In this document: one piece after another, positions 37,656 through 47,192 of the stretch
Position numbering within the stretch: position 1 is the stretch's first letter
How the letters are laid out: each line of letters begins with the position of its first letter
The notes under the pieces: model-generated
The model's input: the letters and a program-made list of their open reading frames with translations, nothing else
What the model was told of the DNA's origin: nothing
Database searches by the model: none
Translations under genes and position numbers: made by a program
NCBI RefSeq assembly: GCF_011303555.1
Contig: NZ_CP049868.1
Coordinates: 3,782,001-3,846,000 of the forward strand
Direction of reading: 5' to 3'
Source: Pedobacter sp. HDW13
GTDB taxonomy: Bacteria > Bacteroidota > Bacteroidia > Sphingobacteriales > Sphingobacteriaceae
Length of the DNA stretch: 64,000 nt

Positions 37656-39923
37656 TTACTTCACAGACATGTTGAAGGAAGGAGGAAGCGAACTTTCCTC
37701 TGATGCCCATAATTTATTTGGACGTTTACCCATGATCAGTTCCAATTTTCCACCTTTCATTAAATCCTCATGGGAAAACCATGATTTATTCCAGATCTGT
37801 CCATTTAGCTTTGCCGATTGTATATATTTATTTTCAGGCGCATAATTTAAACATGCCACTTCGAATTTCTTACCATTTCCAATATCCAGTTTTACATTAG
37901 CAAATGTTGGGCTACCGATAACATACATTGGTAAGCCTGGGGTTATTGGATAAAAACCCATTTGAGAAAAAACGACAAATGAGGTTAACCCGCCTCCATC
38001 TTCATCACCCGGAATGCCCATTAAATCGTTTCGGAACCATTGAGCAAGTAAACTGCGCACGCGTTTCTGGGTGCGCCAAGGTTGACCTGCATAGTTGTAT
38101 AGGTAAGGGATATGCATGGCAGGCTCATTGCCCATTGAAAACTGACCAACATTGCCAGTATGGTCTGGCAATTGGGAATAAAAATCAAACCTACTTTTTC
38201 CAAGCGGGGTGTTATACATTTTCTCCAGCTCATCAACAAAAGCCTGTTTTCCGCCGATCATCTCTACTAAATCACCTAAATTATGCAAGACATCCCAGCG
38301 GTAAAGCCAGCCATTGTTTTCATCATACGTCTCCCTTGCACCCAATCCACCCGAAAACCGGTAGTCCAGCGGCTGGATAAATTTGCCATCAATATCTTTT
38401 GGATGAAAGAATTTGGTTTCCTGATTAAAGACAGTATGGTAGCTTTTGCTCTTCTCTAAAAAATCTTTAGCCTCATCTGTTTTGCCCAGTTGCTGCGCTA
38501 TGTTCCCTAAGCACCACTCATCGTAAACGGTGCCCAAAGTAACCGCAATAGGCTGGCGCTTTTCAAAACCATGAACCTCTGGCGCAGTTTCTTTTTCACC
38601 TGGAGGCAATGCTGGGAAATACCCTTTGTCTTTAAAAAACTGATCTAGTACGCCAGCTTTTTTTGCCGACCAAGGCGACAGCGTTTTTTCGGTAATTCCT
38701 GCCTTACAGTATTGATAGGCCTCCTCAAGGTTAAAACTTCGAAGGCCCTTATTATAAGCATCAATTATGGTTGCCACGCCATGATTGCTATTCATTCTGC
38801 GACTATCGCCAGTAACTTCTGGGAAAGTTGGCATCCAGTGGTCGTCCATTTGCTGAGCCATACGCAAATATGAGTTAATCATATTGCCTTCCATTTTTGG
38901 CTCAATGATTACCCGCAGTGGGTGGGTTGCCCTATAAGTATCCCAGATCCAGTCATCGGTAAAGAAGGGCGTCCCGTTATCATTGTGAATTTTTCCATCG
39001 AAGGCGCTAAAATATTGACCATCTTCAGATAAACTGATCATGCGCTCGTATGTGCGGTAAAGTGAGGTGTAAAAGATGGTTTTAGCTGTTTCATCTGTTC
39101 CCTCCACAGCAATTTTTCCAAGGGTTTGATTCCATATATTTTTACCGTTTTGAGCAACTTTATTAAGCTCATAATCTTTTATTTCCCTATCAAGGTTTCG
39201 TTTTGCCTGCTCTACACTAATAAACGATATGCCGTAATGGGCTTTGATTTGCTTGGTATTATCTGGATATTTTAATATCAGGTAAGCATTCTGACCGGAA
39301 GCGGATTGTTCCTTTGAGTCGATTTGATCATCCTTTTGCTTGCCGGCAGAAGTGGGGGATAAATCTGTTTGGAAATAAATATAAACTTTGGTGTTGTTGC
39401 TCAATTTCTGAAAGCCACTTACTACATTTTCTTTGACCGACAGTTCCCCGTTTCTGGTATTTAGAACTAGGTAGGCTGGTGCTGATTTAGAAAAATTAAT
39501 GGCGTAAATTCCCGATTGGTGTGAAGGAGCAAACTGGACATTAATGCCATAGTCATCTAGGTCTACCTCATAATAGTAAGGCTTGATAATTTCATTATCG
39601 TAACCATAAGCCAACACCGGCTTAATGTTTTTCAAATCGCCCTGAAATGGACTCAAGTTGAATGCTGAACTTCCCCTGTGGCTGGTGATGACTAGCGGTA
39701 AACCGTGAATAGTGTTTGCCGTGAAGTTATCTCTTTCTGGATAAACCCTTAGCAGACTGTTAGGCAAATGGACAGTAGGATAGGTGGGAACAAGTAGGTG
39801 GCTGATGTTACCAATATAGGGGTTAACATAATCTACCGGCTGTTTTTTTACTTGAGCGTTCACTATACTTGTAAAAAATGTGAACCAGACGCAGCTTAAT
39901 AAAGCGCAAAAGTATTTTTTCAT
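37656..39923 (-). CDS. GH92-family alpha-mannosidase, secreted
   Basis: The protein of about 755 residues starts with a signal peptide (MKKYFCALLSCVWFTFF...VNAQ). GH92 landmarks follow: VDYVNPYIG, LPLVITSHRGSSAFN, FFTDDWIWDTYRATHPL, HGVATIIDAYNKGL, GNEPAMHIPYLYN (acid residue) and GIPGDEDGGGLTSF (base residue). GH92 enzymes are calcium-dependent exo-acting alpha-mannosidases cutting 1,2-, 1,3- or 1,4-linked mannose from N-glycans or mannans. It is a metabolic cargo gene between rteC and the mobilisation genes. The ATG at 39923 removes a non-signal leader present in the longer frame. Confidence 0.9.
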   Translation of the reverse strand: MKKYFCALLSCVWFTFFTSIVNAQVKKQPVDYVNPYIGNISHLLVPTYPTVHLPNSLLRVYPERDNFTANTIHGLPLVITSHRGSSAFNLSPFQGDLKNIKPVLAYGYDNEIIKPYYYEVDLDDYGINVQFAPSHQSGIYAINFSKSAPAYLVLNTRNGELSVKENVVSGFQKLSNNTKVYIYFQTDLSPTSAGKQKDDQIDSKEQSASGQNAYLILKYPDNTKQIKAHYGISFISVEQAKRNLDREIKDYELNKVAQNGKNIWNQTLGKIAVEGTDETAKTIFYTSLYRTYERMISLSEDGQYFSAFDGKIHNDNGTPFFTDDWIWDTYRATHPLRVIIEPKMEGNMINSYLRMAQQMDDHWMPTFPEVTGDSRRMNSNHGVATIIDAYNKGLRSFNLEEAYQYCKAGITEKTLSPWSAKKAGVLDQFFKDKGYFPALPPGEKETAPEVHGFEKRQPIAVTLGTVYDEWCLGNIAQQLGKTDEAKDFLEKSKSYHTVFNQETKFFHPKDIDGKFIQPLDYRFSGGLGARETYDENNGWLYRWDVLHNLGDLVEMIGGKQAFVDELEKMYNTPLGKSRFDFYSQLPDHTGNVGQFSMGNEPAMHIPYLYNYAGQPWRTQKRVRSLLAQWFRNDLMGIPGDEDGGGLTSFVVFSQMGFYPITPGLPMYVIGSPTFANVKLDIGNGKKFEVACLNYAPENKYIQSAKLNGQIWNKSWFSHEDLMKGGKLELIMGKRPNKLWASEESSLPPSFNMSVK

Positions 39924-40188
39924 ATTTAATTTTTCATAGAACCCCATAAACTTAACGCGTTTTGAATCCGGCATTTTCAACCTTATCAAATAATAAATAT
40001 ATTTAGCTGTGAGGTTTTTGATTAGGAAAGCAAGTTAGTAAAACGATTTATTAAATTTATTATGAATCTTATCATTTTTGGTGTTTTCTTATTATATAGA
40101 GGTTTTTGCTCATTTTTTCTTTAGCAAACTTCGATCTGATATCCAGGAATCTTTTAATGTTTTTTCTTTTAGAATAAGATTGATTTGG

Positions 40189-40196
40189 TATTTTGC
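40189..40196 (+). promoter_or_regulatory. Possible -7 element of the DUF808 gene
   Basis: TATTTTGC resembles TAnnTTTG and lies 20 bases upstream of the ATG at 40217. The -33 position is only T-rich, so support is weak. Confidence 0.25.
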
Positions 40197-40216
40197 AGGC
40201 CCAATTAGATAAGGAT

Positions 40217-41088
40217 ATGGCTTCAGGTTTTTTTGCAATTTTAGACGATATAGGTGCTTTAATGGATGACATTGCGGTGAGCGCAAAAGTCGCTGCAAAA
40301 AAAACAGCAGGTATATTGGGTGATGACCTTGCCGTTAATGCGGAAAAATCGACTGGTTTCCTATCTTCTAGGGAACTTCCTGTACTTTGGGCAATAACCA
40401 AAGGATCATTAATCAATAAGCTGATTATTGTTCCAATAGCGCTATTGCTAAATGTGTTTTTTCCTGTGGCCATCAAAGTAATTTTGGTGCTAGGAGGGAT
40501 ATACCTGGCTTACGAAGGCGTCGAAAAGATTGTAGAGTACCTTTTTCATCGCTCTGCAGATACGCATGGGGAAGCTGCTGAGGTTTTAGAAGAAGACGAA
40601 AATGCAGAGAAGACAAAAGTGCGATCCGCCATCACCACAGATTTTATTCTCTCCATCGAGATTGTAATTATCGCCCTTGGTAGCGTGCTGGAAGAAAGCC
40701 TCACCTTACAGATCGTAACCGTTTCAATTATAGCGCTTTTAGCTACAATAGGGGTTTATGGGATTGTAGCCATTATTGTTAGGATGGACGATGCAGGTTA
40801 CCGGTTGATCAAACGTTCAAATGGAAAAGGAGCACTTTCATTCTTTGGCAAACTGCTGGTTTCTTCGCTTCCTATAGTGATAAAAGTTTTAAGTGTAGTG
40901 GGCACAATTGCCCTAATCCTTGTTTCGGGGGGATTTTCGTGCACAATATTGAGTTCATGCATCATCTTTTACCAGGCGTCCCTTCAATAATAAAGGAATT
41001 TGGTGCTGGTTTAATTGCGGGACTGTTGGCTGTGGCGCTTGCAATGGCAACTAAAAAAATCGTAAAGCTTTTTAAGCGTAAAGCTTAA
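40217..41088 (+). CDS. DUF808 family inner-membrane protein (YedI-like, frameshifted)
   Basis: The N-terminal segment MASGFFAILDDIGALMDDIAV with KKTAGILGDDLAVNAEK is diagnostic of DUF808. Several membrane segments follow (LIIVPIALLLNVFFPVAI, IVTVSIIALLATIGVYGIVAI). The frame breaks at the G6 run 40929-40934. One added G restores GGIFVHNIEFMHHLLPGVPS and the conserved basic tail KKIVKLFKRKA, giving 290 residues, the usual family length. The function is unknown. The start at 40217 fits the family and follows a promoter-like TATTTTGC at 40189. The break is probably a consensus error. Confidence 0.8.
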
Positions 41089-41542
41089 TTTCAAAAAACA
41101 GATCACTGCTTTGAAAGGAGGGATTCATTTTGTTTTCCTGAATTTCTGAGGGTAACTATAATTTCTTTTCCGCCGCATTCTGGCTTTAATTTACCATTAT
41201 AGAATCATTAAACACATCTTAGTTTTAAGGTAATTTAAGGCTAGAGTAATTATCAAGCCATGTAAACCTCGAAGGCTTCCATTTTTAGCAAGTGGATTTC
41301 CTCCAGATAATCCTGCCTATATTGTTTCAATATTGCCTAGTCAATCCCACTGGCTTTTCTTTCGATCTGTATTTAACTACAGTATCCAAAACTTCATTCA
41401 AATTAGTAAGAATCTGCTTGGCCTCTTTTCCCATCTTTTTTTAACTGAAATCAATTTTTAACTCTTTTATTCTTATTGATAATTATCAAAACTATTGATT
41501 TTTTGTATTATTTATAATGCATTTAGTTTTATTTTTGATCAT
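41089..41542. other. Intergenic region holding one small minus-strand frame
   Basis: Apart from the possible small gene at 41253-41434, these 450 AT-rich bases show no hairpin with a T tail and no clear promoter. The last 60 bases are very AT-rich and probably hold the promoter of the secreted Cys-rich protein. Confidence 0.4.
41253..41434 (-). CDS. Possible small helical protein (single-base break)
   Basis: An ATG at 41434 reads MGKEAKQILTNLNEVL, then DTVVKYRSKEKPVGLTRQY and stops. Adding one T at 'caatattgaa' continues LKQYRQDYLEEIHLLKM to EAFEVYMA and a stop at 41253, about 60 residues in all. The amphipathic, charged composition on both sides of the break looks protein-like. No family is recognised. 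Confidence 0.35.
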
Positions 41543-41938
41543 ATGAAAAATGCAGTTTCGATATTCTGTCTTGCCTTACTATCGCTCTTTGGACTCGAAA
41601 CCAGGGCGCAAGGCACTTATTCGGGCTGTTTGGTGTCATCCCAAGAACGGGTTTACACTTACGATGGTGGCGGAAGTGTATATGATCCTGGTTCTTTCAT
41701 AGATCTTTCACCGAATTATTGTTCCTGGACCCCAACTTCTGGAACCGTTTGTAATATTTGCAATGGTTCGCTCAATGGGGGCGGTAATTGTCCTGGACAC
41801 AACTACCAGGCGCAGGGAGTTGAAGGATTCTTTACAATGCTTGCTTGCCCAATAGACGATTATCTTCTTCCTTTAATTTTGACTTTAGCAGGATTAGGCG
41901 GCTTTTTTGTGAGGAAAAGGACGCTTTTATCTGTTTAA
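41543..41938 (+). CDS. Small secreted Cys-rich protein with a PEP-CTERM-like sorting tail
   Basis: The 131-residue product has a signal peptide (MKNAVSIFCLALLSLFGLETRAQ) and a compact Cys/Gly-rich middle (NYCSW, VCNICNGSLNGGGNCPGH). It ends in a tripartite tail: the short motif PIDDYL, a hydrophobic helix (LPLILTLAGLGGFFV) and a basic stop (RKRTLLSV). That tail is the hallmark of exosortase substrates (a PID-type variant). An exosortase gene lies at the right end of the window, 21 kb away. Processing by that enzyme is inference. The ATG at 41543 is chosen for its signal peptide. Confidence 0.65.
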   Translation: MKNAVSIFCLALLSLFGLETRAQGTYSGCLVSSQERVYTYDGGGSVYDPGSFIDLSPNYCSWTPTSGTVCNICNGSLNGGGNCPGHNYQAQGVEGFFTMLACPIDDYLLPLILTLAGLGGFFVRKRTLLSV

Positions 41939-42205
41939 ATAACCCTTCTTTTTTCTTTTGTCGTAATTTAAACGATGCTAGTTTTATTCTCCTAACGTAT
42001 AGAAGTGATTGGCGGTACTTTTTATTGCTCTGTTCAATTTTAAATTGCAATTGACGCTCATAAATGTGCTGAGTAGAATTATGAATCGCTTTGACAGGGG
42101 AAACAAATCGACCGGTGGTTTGAAAATAAGTAATTTGATAACGCAACTTCAAAATTGTAAAACAGTAGCCTATTGTTTCGATTTTGCTTTACTGACTACT
42201 ATAGC

Positions 42206-42340
42206 ATGCTGATTAAAAAAAAAACAAAAGAGTTAAAAGCATCTGCTCCGTGCCAAGAAAATATTGCCAATGCCGAAGCTGAGAGGCAATTTCAAAATAA
42301 ATCGTTAGCAATGTATATCGTAATGGTGAAAGAAAAATAA
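42206..42340 (+). CDS. Possible 44-residue protein
   Basis: An ATG-initiated frame reading MLIKKKTKELKASAPCQENI and ending AMYIVMVKEK. Its composition is protein-like, and it sits just upstream of the mobilisation genes. No family, promoter or operon partner was recognised, so it may be chance. Confidence 0.25.
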   Translation: MLIKKKTKELKASAPCQENIANAEAERQFQNKSLAMYIVMVKEK

Positions 42341-42556
42341 TTAGATGTCGAAACTTTGTTATGCACGCCGGTGAAACGTTTCGTTTCTCTGCTGGACAAG
42401 GTCTTTGACATTGGGGAACGAAGCATTATCCTGTTAACATGGGAAATTTTGCGAAGCCTTGATCTTTCAGGGTGAAAGCGCATTGGCAGACTTCTAAGGT
42501 CCAGTTTGTAGAAACTGAGGTGAGTAGTTCCGAAAAAATAATTCAGTTTTGAATAC

Positions 42557-42600
42557 AAAAATGGGCAGGCGCGCTAATGGCGTTTCTGCCCATTTTTTTT
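42557..42600 (+). terminator. Strong intrinsic terminator upstream of the primase gene
   Basis: A perfect 12-bp stem (aaaaatgggcag / ctgcccattttt) around a 17-base loop, followed by a run of T. It insulates the mobilisation module from upstream transcription. Confidence 0.85.
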
Positions 42601-42750
42601 GCCCTCACTTTGTCTATAGTTAGAGGCACTTTTTTCATTAACCTTTTTGATCATTATAGTTTGATAATTGGACTGCATTGATCATTCAACATCGCTCAGT
42701 CTTAGAATTGCGAATCATCTGGGCCTTTTGGCTAGCTAATAAACCGCGTT

Positions 42751-43697
42751 ATGGAAGAAAATAGATACGATCTTAACAAGATTAGGGAAGAAACCGATCT
42801 TGTAACCCTGCTTTCAAAACTAGGCTATCAGCCGCTCAAGCAGTCTGCAGGAGAACTTTTTTATCTTTCTATGCTCCGCGATAGTGATACTATGCCTTCT
42901 TTCTGCGTGAACGAAAAGCTAGGTATCTGGTATGATCATGGCCTGGCTAAAGGAGGCAATGTAATTGATTTTGCCTTGAGCTTTTGGCCTGCCCTCACTT
43001 TCCGGGAATCGATAGGGAAATTACTCGAAGCCTACGGAAACCTTGACGCTGTACCACTTAAAGCTAAGCCGGCCCAAATCGAAATACCTTTAAAACATCC
43101 TTCTTATTTAATTAGGGAGGTAAGAGAATTGGGAGGGAACCCTGCGATCAGTGATTACCTCGCACAAAGAGGAATTTCAGCAGTTGCAGTTGGATTTATT
43201 AAAGAGGTTTATTACAGCATTAAAAAGGACAATGGGAATAGAAAAGAATTATTTTCTGCTGGCTGGCAGAATGATCTTGGGGATGGGAGGTAAGAAACAA
43301 ACTGTTTAAAGGGTGTCTTGGTAAAAAATCAATGAGCTTTATTTCCGGAGATCCGGATAAGCTTGCTGTATTTGAAGGAATGATGGATTTTTTAAGTTGG
43401 AGAATTGAGCACCGTGAAAACAGTGCAAGTGCCCTGATTTTAAATTCAGTTTCCTTTTTAAAGCCTGCAATACAAAAAGCCAGCGAATTCGCTCAGGTTG
43501 AAATATTTTTTGATCACGATCCTTCAGGAAGAAAATCAAGCGAGGAATTTTTAAATAAGCTCAGCTATAGTAAAGATTGTTCTGTGATTTACCAAGGTTA
43601 TAATGATTATAATGAAATGATTCAGCATCGGCTGAATGAGGCAGTAAAAACGGATACAGATCAGAATATAAATCTATATAGAAAAACTGCACGGTAA
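42751..43697 (+). CDS. Primase-like protein with CHC2-type and Toprim domains (frameshifted)
   Basis: Two frames join into about 315 residues when one G is added to the G4 run at 43279-43282, making LGGWEVRNKLFKGCLGKK continuous. The first part resembles the N-terminal domain of ICE primases (YLSMLRDSDTMPSFCVN, GIWYDHGLAKGGNVIDFAL). The second is a Toprim domain with the Glu in LAVFEGMMDFLSW and the Asp pair in IFFDHDPSGRKS. It would prime second-strand synthesis of the transferred strand in the recipient. It is common as the gene before mobA in Bacteroidota elements. The break is probably a consensus error. Confidence 0.8.
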
Positions 43698-43824
43698 TTA
43701 GAAAGAAAAGTATCTAACTACAACCAAAAGCTATCTTAACCAACACGTTTTCTCAAGCAATCAGTGGCTGATTTCTAAGCTCACCTCAACTCACAAAATT
43801 CTATTACGCTAAACTTTATCATTT

Positions 43825-44220
43825 ATGACTAGAGCAAAAATATCCGGTCGCCGTGGAAATCCGGTGCGATGTTATTTAAGTGATCATGAATATTCCAGGC
43901 TCATTGCCTTTGTAACCCCAATAGGCATTTCCATTTCAGAACTCATCAGGCAGGAACTCATCTATGGTTCGACGCTCGATGTTAACCCCTCTACTTTGCT
44001 TCAGGTATTCACCCAAATCGGAGCAGATTTATCCCGGATCCATAGTCAGCTGCAAAAAATAAGTGAAGAGCTAGCCATAGTGCCAATGGATGAGATAAAA
44101 GAAGAGCAGCGCTTTCGGGTAAAATTAATCGCCCAGGAATCTGATGCAGTAGCAGAGTGCCTTACCAAAGCAATTAGGATGATGATAATTAGAATGGATA
44201 GAAAAAGAAATAGCTTATGA
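43825..44220 (+). CDS. mobA: MobA-like relaxosome accessory protein
   Basis: The protein of 131 residues begins with a basic region (TRAKISGRRGNPV) and a ribbon-helix-helix-like segment (RCYLSDHEYSRLIAF, ISISELIRQELIYG), then a helical tail. This is the layout of small oriT-binding proteins that recruit the relaxase. Its stop overlaps the relaxase start (ATGA), the normal mobA-mobB arrangement. The oriT should lie just upstream, but it was not identified. Confidence 0.75.
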   Translation: MTRAKISGRRGNPVRCYLSDHEYSRLIAFVTPIGISISELIRQELIYGSTLDVNPSTLLQVFTQIGADLSRIHSQLQKISEELAIVPMDEIKEEQRFRVKLIAQESDAVAECLTKAIRMMIIRMDRKRNSL

Positions 44221-45200
44221 ATACAGTAATAGTGCGGCTATTTACCAAGTCTAATGGGTTTCCAGCGGTGAGCTATAATATGGACAAAGTAAATGCCAGT
44301 GCAGCCGAGCTGCTTAGCGTGAGAAACATGGATCTATTGAAAGCCTATTCCTTTATCCGCTCTATTGACATTGAACATTATTTTGGTGCAATTGCCTCAC
44401 TAAACACCAGAAGCCATTTTGACCAGTTTCATGCGGTACTGTCTACTAAAGGAGTGCAGATGGATAAACAGGTATTTTTAGATATTGCCCATAAGTGGAT
44501 GGAAGCGATGGGGTATAAAAGGCAGCCTTATTTGATTTTTCTGCATACGGATACCCCTAACCGGCATATTCATATTGTATCCACCGATGTAAGGTTAGAC
44601 GGAAGTAAGATCTCTGATTCTTTTGACCGAATACGCGCAGTGACCGAGCTAAACCGGATCTGTGGGGTGGATGAGGCTAAGTCTTTCCAGGAAGATATTT
44701 CTCGGCTGATCAAATACCGCTGCAGCAGTACCGCTCAACTCGAAATCTTATTTAAACAAAAAGGGTACCGCTTCTTTAGCCATAAAGACAACTTTTTAGT
44801 GCGTAAATATGGGAAAACCTTAATCAGAATTCCAAGTGACGCGTTACTGAACAGCCTGTCAGCCGCTAAAGCAGATTTTAAAAGAATAGGGGAGATCAAA
44901 TCATTTATTTCCAGCGCCATGTTTATCCATAATAGAAAGCCCGAACCGATTTATCAGCTGGGCCCTGGTAGGGCGTGGCGGAAAATTATTGCCTACCGCT
45001 CAGATCTTGCTGATTTTTTGCATTCAGCTGCCAATTTGGAAGTCGTTTATCTTTTTTCAAGAAGAACAGTTACCGGTTTTATGCTTATTGACCACCATAC
45101 CGCTCAGCTTTTCGCTGGCGAGGAGCTTACCGATCTTCATTATTTCATGGGTAGCTTAAAGCAGCAGTCACCTGCATTAACGCCTAGTCATCAGCACTAG
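44217..45200 (+). CDS. mobB: MobB-like relaxase (MOBP-type)
   Basis: The relaxase motif III is clear: HTDTPNRHIHIVS with His110, His117 and His119. A putative catalytic Tyr lies in the N-terminal segment PAVSYNMDKVN (Tyr20). The protein cuts oriT and pilots the single strand into the recipient, acting with MobA and the coupling protein at 56627. At 327 residues it is a normal length for Bacteroidota MobB. It begins inside the mobA stop, so the two are translationally coupled. Confidence 0.85.
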   Translation: MNTVIVRLFTKSNGFPAVSYNMDKVNASAAELLSVRNMDLLKAYSFIRSIDIEHYFGAIASLNTRSHFDQFHAVLSTKGVQMDKQVFLDIAHKWMEAMGYKRQPYLIFLHTDTPNRHIHIVSTDVRLDGSKISDSFDRIRAVTELNRICGVDEAKSFQEDISRLIKYRCSSTAQLEILFKQKGYRFFSHKDNFLVRKYGKTLIRIPSDALLNSLSAAKADFKRIGEIKSFISSAMFIHNRKPEPIYQLGPGRAWRKIIAYRSDLADFLHSAANLEVVYLFSRRTVTGFMLIDHHTAQLFAGEELTDLHYFMGSLKQQSPALTPSHQH

Positions 45201-45248
45201 GCCCAAACCAATTTTTCCTTAATTTTTCACCTACTAATTCTTTGACTT

Positions 45249-45878
45249 ATGGTTATCGCATTTGGCAATATCAAGCCAGGTACGGGTAAAAGCACCTTAC
45301 TTTTACTCTTAGCCAATTACCTCGCCAGCAAGGGAAAAAAGAAAATTTATCTGGTAGATATGCAAACTGAGGGAGCATTGGGGCTGCTTTTTGAAAAGTC
45401 ACGCATCTTAGAGCACCAGCTGCCTTTCGAATATTTTCATTGTGATCTAGAGCGTTTTGCGCTTTTGTTTGCAAGACTTGGATCTGAAAAGGATGCTTAC
45501 ATTTTAATTGAACTTCCTTCCAGTATGCATGATGAACGGATTTTGAGGGTTTTTTCTAAGCTTCAAATTCTGATCTGCCCGTTTTGTTACGACAGCCCAA
45601 CACTAAATTCCACCGTTTACTTTGCCAGCCTTGCACGCAGGATTAAACCACACCTTGAAATACTTTTCCTGCCTAACCGCATTATCAGCTCAGCCACATA
45701 TGAATTTAAGCAGGAAATCGATGAGCTATTGCGCCAGATTTCTCCACTATGCCCAGGCATCAGTGAGCATATCGGTTTTCAACGGATCAGCTCGCTGCAA
45801 TTACAGCCGGCACTGATTGATCGCTACTGCGCTACCCTGGATTTGATTTACTCGCTTTATCTGACTAAAAAAGAATAA
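45249..45878 (+). CDS. traA: ParA-like ATPase (TraA position)
   Basis: The 209-residue protein has a ParA/MinD-type Walker A with the deviant second residue (NIKPGTGKSTLLLLLA) and a following YLVDMQTEGALG. Bacteroidota tra operons start with a ParA-like protein named TraA, and this is the first gene after the relaxase. It may position the transfer machinery or take part in partition. Confidence 0.75.
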   Translation: MVIAFGNIKPGTGKSTLLLLLANYLASKGKKKIYLVDMQTEGALGLLFEKSRILEHQLPFEYFHCDLERFALLFARLGSEKDAYILIELPSSMHDERILRVFSKLQILICPFCYDSPTLNSTVYFASLARRIKPHLEILFLPNRIISSATYEFKQEIDELLRQISPLCPGISEHIGFQRISSLQLQPALIDRYCATLDLIYSLYLTKKE

Positions 45879-45905
45879 CAATTTATTAAACCTAAATTTT
45901 TTATC

Positions 45906-46223
45906 ATGACCAATTGGACCCCATTTATTTATGGCCTTGGAGCAGTTTACCTCCTTTACTATCTAACCAATCTTGCTTTTGATCTCTTAAAGACCAAGGC
46001 GGTGGATCACACCGGTGGCGGCTCACTTACTATCTCGCTTGCCGATTTAGAAGAGCCTATTGATGCCTCCGCTTACAACTTAGTGTCCACCAAGGATGAA
46101 TCCCAGCCCTCAGCGCTACTAAGTTCTGGAACAATTAACAGCTCCGGCGGAGTACCTTTTGGCGAATTAATAGAGCTAGCTGCTAAAGATGCCATCCTTT
46201 TCACCCGGCAGATACCCACTTAA
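45906..46223 (+). CDS. Small membrane protein of the tra operon (TraB/C/D position)
   Basis: The product has 105 residues with a single N-terminal membrane segment (FIYGLGAVYLLYYLTNLAF) and a soluble tail containing GGGSLTISLADLEEPID. It stands between the ParA-like gene and two TraE-like genes, where CTnDOT has traB-D. I do not recognise the family by sequence, so the role as a transfer-apparatus component comes from position alone. Confidence 0.6.
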   Translation: MTNWTPFIYGLGAVYLLYYLTNLAFDLLKTKAVDHTGGGSLTISLADLEEPIDASAYNLVSTKDESQPSALLSSGTINSSGGVPFGELIELAAKDAILFTRQIPT

Positions 46224-46234
46224 GTTTTAGCGCT

Positions 46235-46546
46235 ATGTACTGCACTAAAACTTTATTCTTTTTGCAGGTAAGAATCGCCGCTCGGCCAATCTTGCTGGCT
46301 TTACAAGATCCCCCTGGTATCAAAGAATTTTACCAGGCCAGTTCTTCCATGCATGGCTATTATTACAGTTTTTCTGATCTCAGTCTTGTACTAGGTGCGA
46401 TCGTTGGCATGCTGGGCGGGCTCCGGGTGTATCTTAACTGGCAATCTGGCCGCCATCACATCGATGCCCAGGTGATGGGCTGGTTTTTTTCCAGCCTTTT
46501 CCTTTTACTCTGCTCGGTATTCCTGCGCGGGCTATTTGGCCTATAA
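46235..46546 (+). CDS. TraE-like (DUF4134) protein, first copy
   Basis: This 103-residue protein has two membrane segments (LSLVLGAIVGMLGGLRVYL, FFSSLFLLLCSVFLRGLFG) linked by NWQSGRHHIDAQVMGW. It is clearly paralogous to the next gene, which has the same spacing around a W-x-SG-x-x-x-I motif. DUF4134 is the TraE/VirB2-like pilin-type component of Bacteroidota conjugation systems. A second copy in tandem suggests a duplicated pilin-like subunit. The N-terminus lacks a classic signal peptide. Confidence 0.75.
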   Translation: MYCTKTLFFLQVRIAARPILLALQDPPGIKEFYQASSSMHGYYYSFSDLSLVLGAIVGMLGGLRVYLNWQSGRHHIDAQVMGWFFSSLFLLLCSVFLRGLFGL

Positions 46547-46576
46547 CTCATTCAACAAACTTTAAACTTTAAAATC

Positions 46577-46888
46577 ATGAACATGCAAAAAACAAAAAGA
46601 TTCTTCCTCTGTGCTACCGGCCTGCTTTGCTCTACTTCACTCTTCGCCCAAGGCGGAGGTACTACAGGGATTAATGCCGCAACTTCTTCGCTGACCAGTT
46701 ACGTTGACCCCGTTGGTAATTTGATCCTGGGGATTGGCGCAGTCGTGGGGCTTATTGGTGGGGTAATGGTGTATATCAAGTGGAATTCGGGTGACCGCGA
46801 TATCAATAAGGAAGTGATGAGCTGGGGAGGCTCCTGCCTTTTTCTGGTACTGGTTTCGGTGGTCATCAAAGCATTTTTTGGCGTATGA
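46577..46888 (+). CDS. traE: TraE (DUF4134)
   Basis: The 103-residue protein has a signal peptide (KTKRFFLCATGLLCSTSLFAQ) and two membrane segments (LILGIGAVVGLIGGVMVYI, CLFLVLVSVVIKAFFGV) flanking KWNSGDRDINKEVMSW. This is the canonical TraE form, a VirB2-like small subunit in the envelope. Its stop overlaps the TraF start (ATGA). Confidence 0.85.
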   Translation: MNMQKTKRFFLCATGLLCSTSLFAQGGGTTGINAATSSLTSYVDPVGNLILGIGAVVGLIGGVMVYIKWNSGDRDINKEVMSWGGSCLFLVLVSVVIKAFFGV

Positions 46889-47192
46889 ATGCAGCAAAAA
46901 CTTTTCCAGTTTACAAGGGGCTCCAGAAGCCCTTAACTTATAAAGGCCTTAAAGGGAAGTTCATTGCCTGGGGGCAGTGGCGCTAGTGGGAGGGCTAGTG
47001 CTGGGCGGGATAAGTGGGGCTTTTATCAACATGTACCTGGGATCTGTAGTTGCCCTTAGTAGCACGGGTGGGATGCTTTACTACATCCTTTCCCATCAAA
47101 AAAAAGGATTGCACAGTAAATCCCGGCACAATGGCATTTTCATTCAATCACTAAACATAAAAATTCGTTATGAAAACAAAGCAAACCTTTGA
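46885..47192 (+). CDS. traF: TraF (DUF4133), frameshifted
   Basis: The ATG at 46885 opens MNAAKTFPVYKGLQKPLTYK GLKGKFIAWG and then hits a stop. One G added to the G5 run at 46970-46974 continues AVALVGGLVLGGISGAF, with a second membrane segment and a basic tail, to 47192: 102 residues in all. PVYKGLQKPL and two adjacent membrane helices are characteristic of DUF4133. It is VirB3-like and always precedes the TraG ATPase. It overlaps the traG start by 23 bases. The break is probably a consensus error. Confidence 0.8.

Larger units (their letters stand above)
41939..42750. other. Long intergenic region upstream of the primase gene
   Basis: About 810 bases contain one short open frame (42206-42340) and a strong terminator (42557-42597). 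It is a candidate location for oriT because it precedes the mobilisation module, but I saw no recognisable nic motif. Confidence 0.4.

Noticed and set aside
43698-43824. oriT upstream of mobA
   Set aside because: The position is right, but no inverted repeat plus nic-like motif could be recognised, so it is not called.
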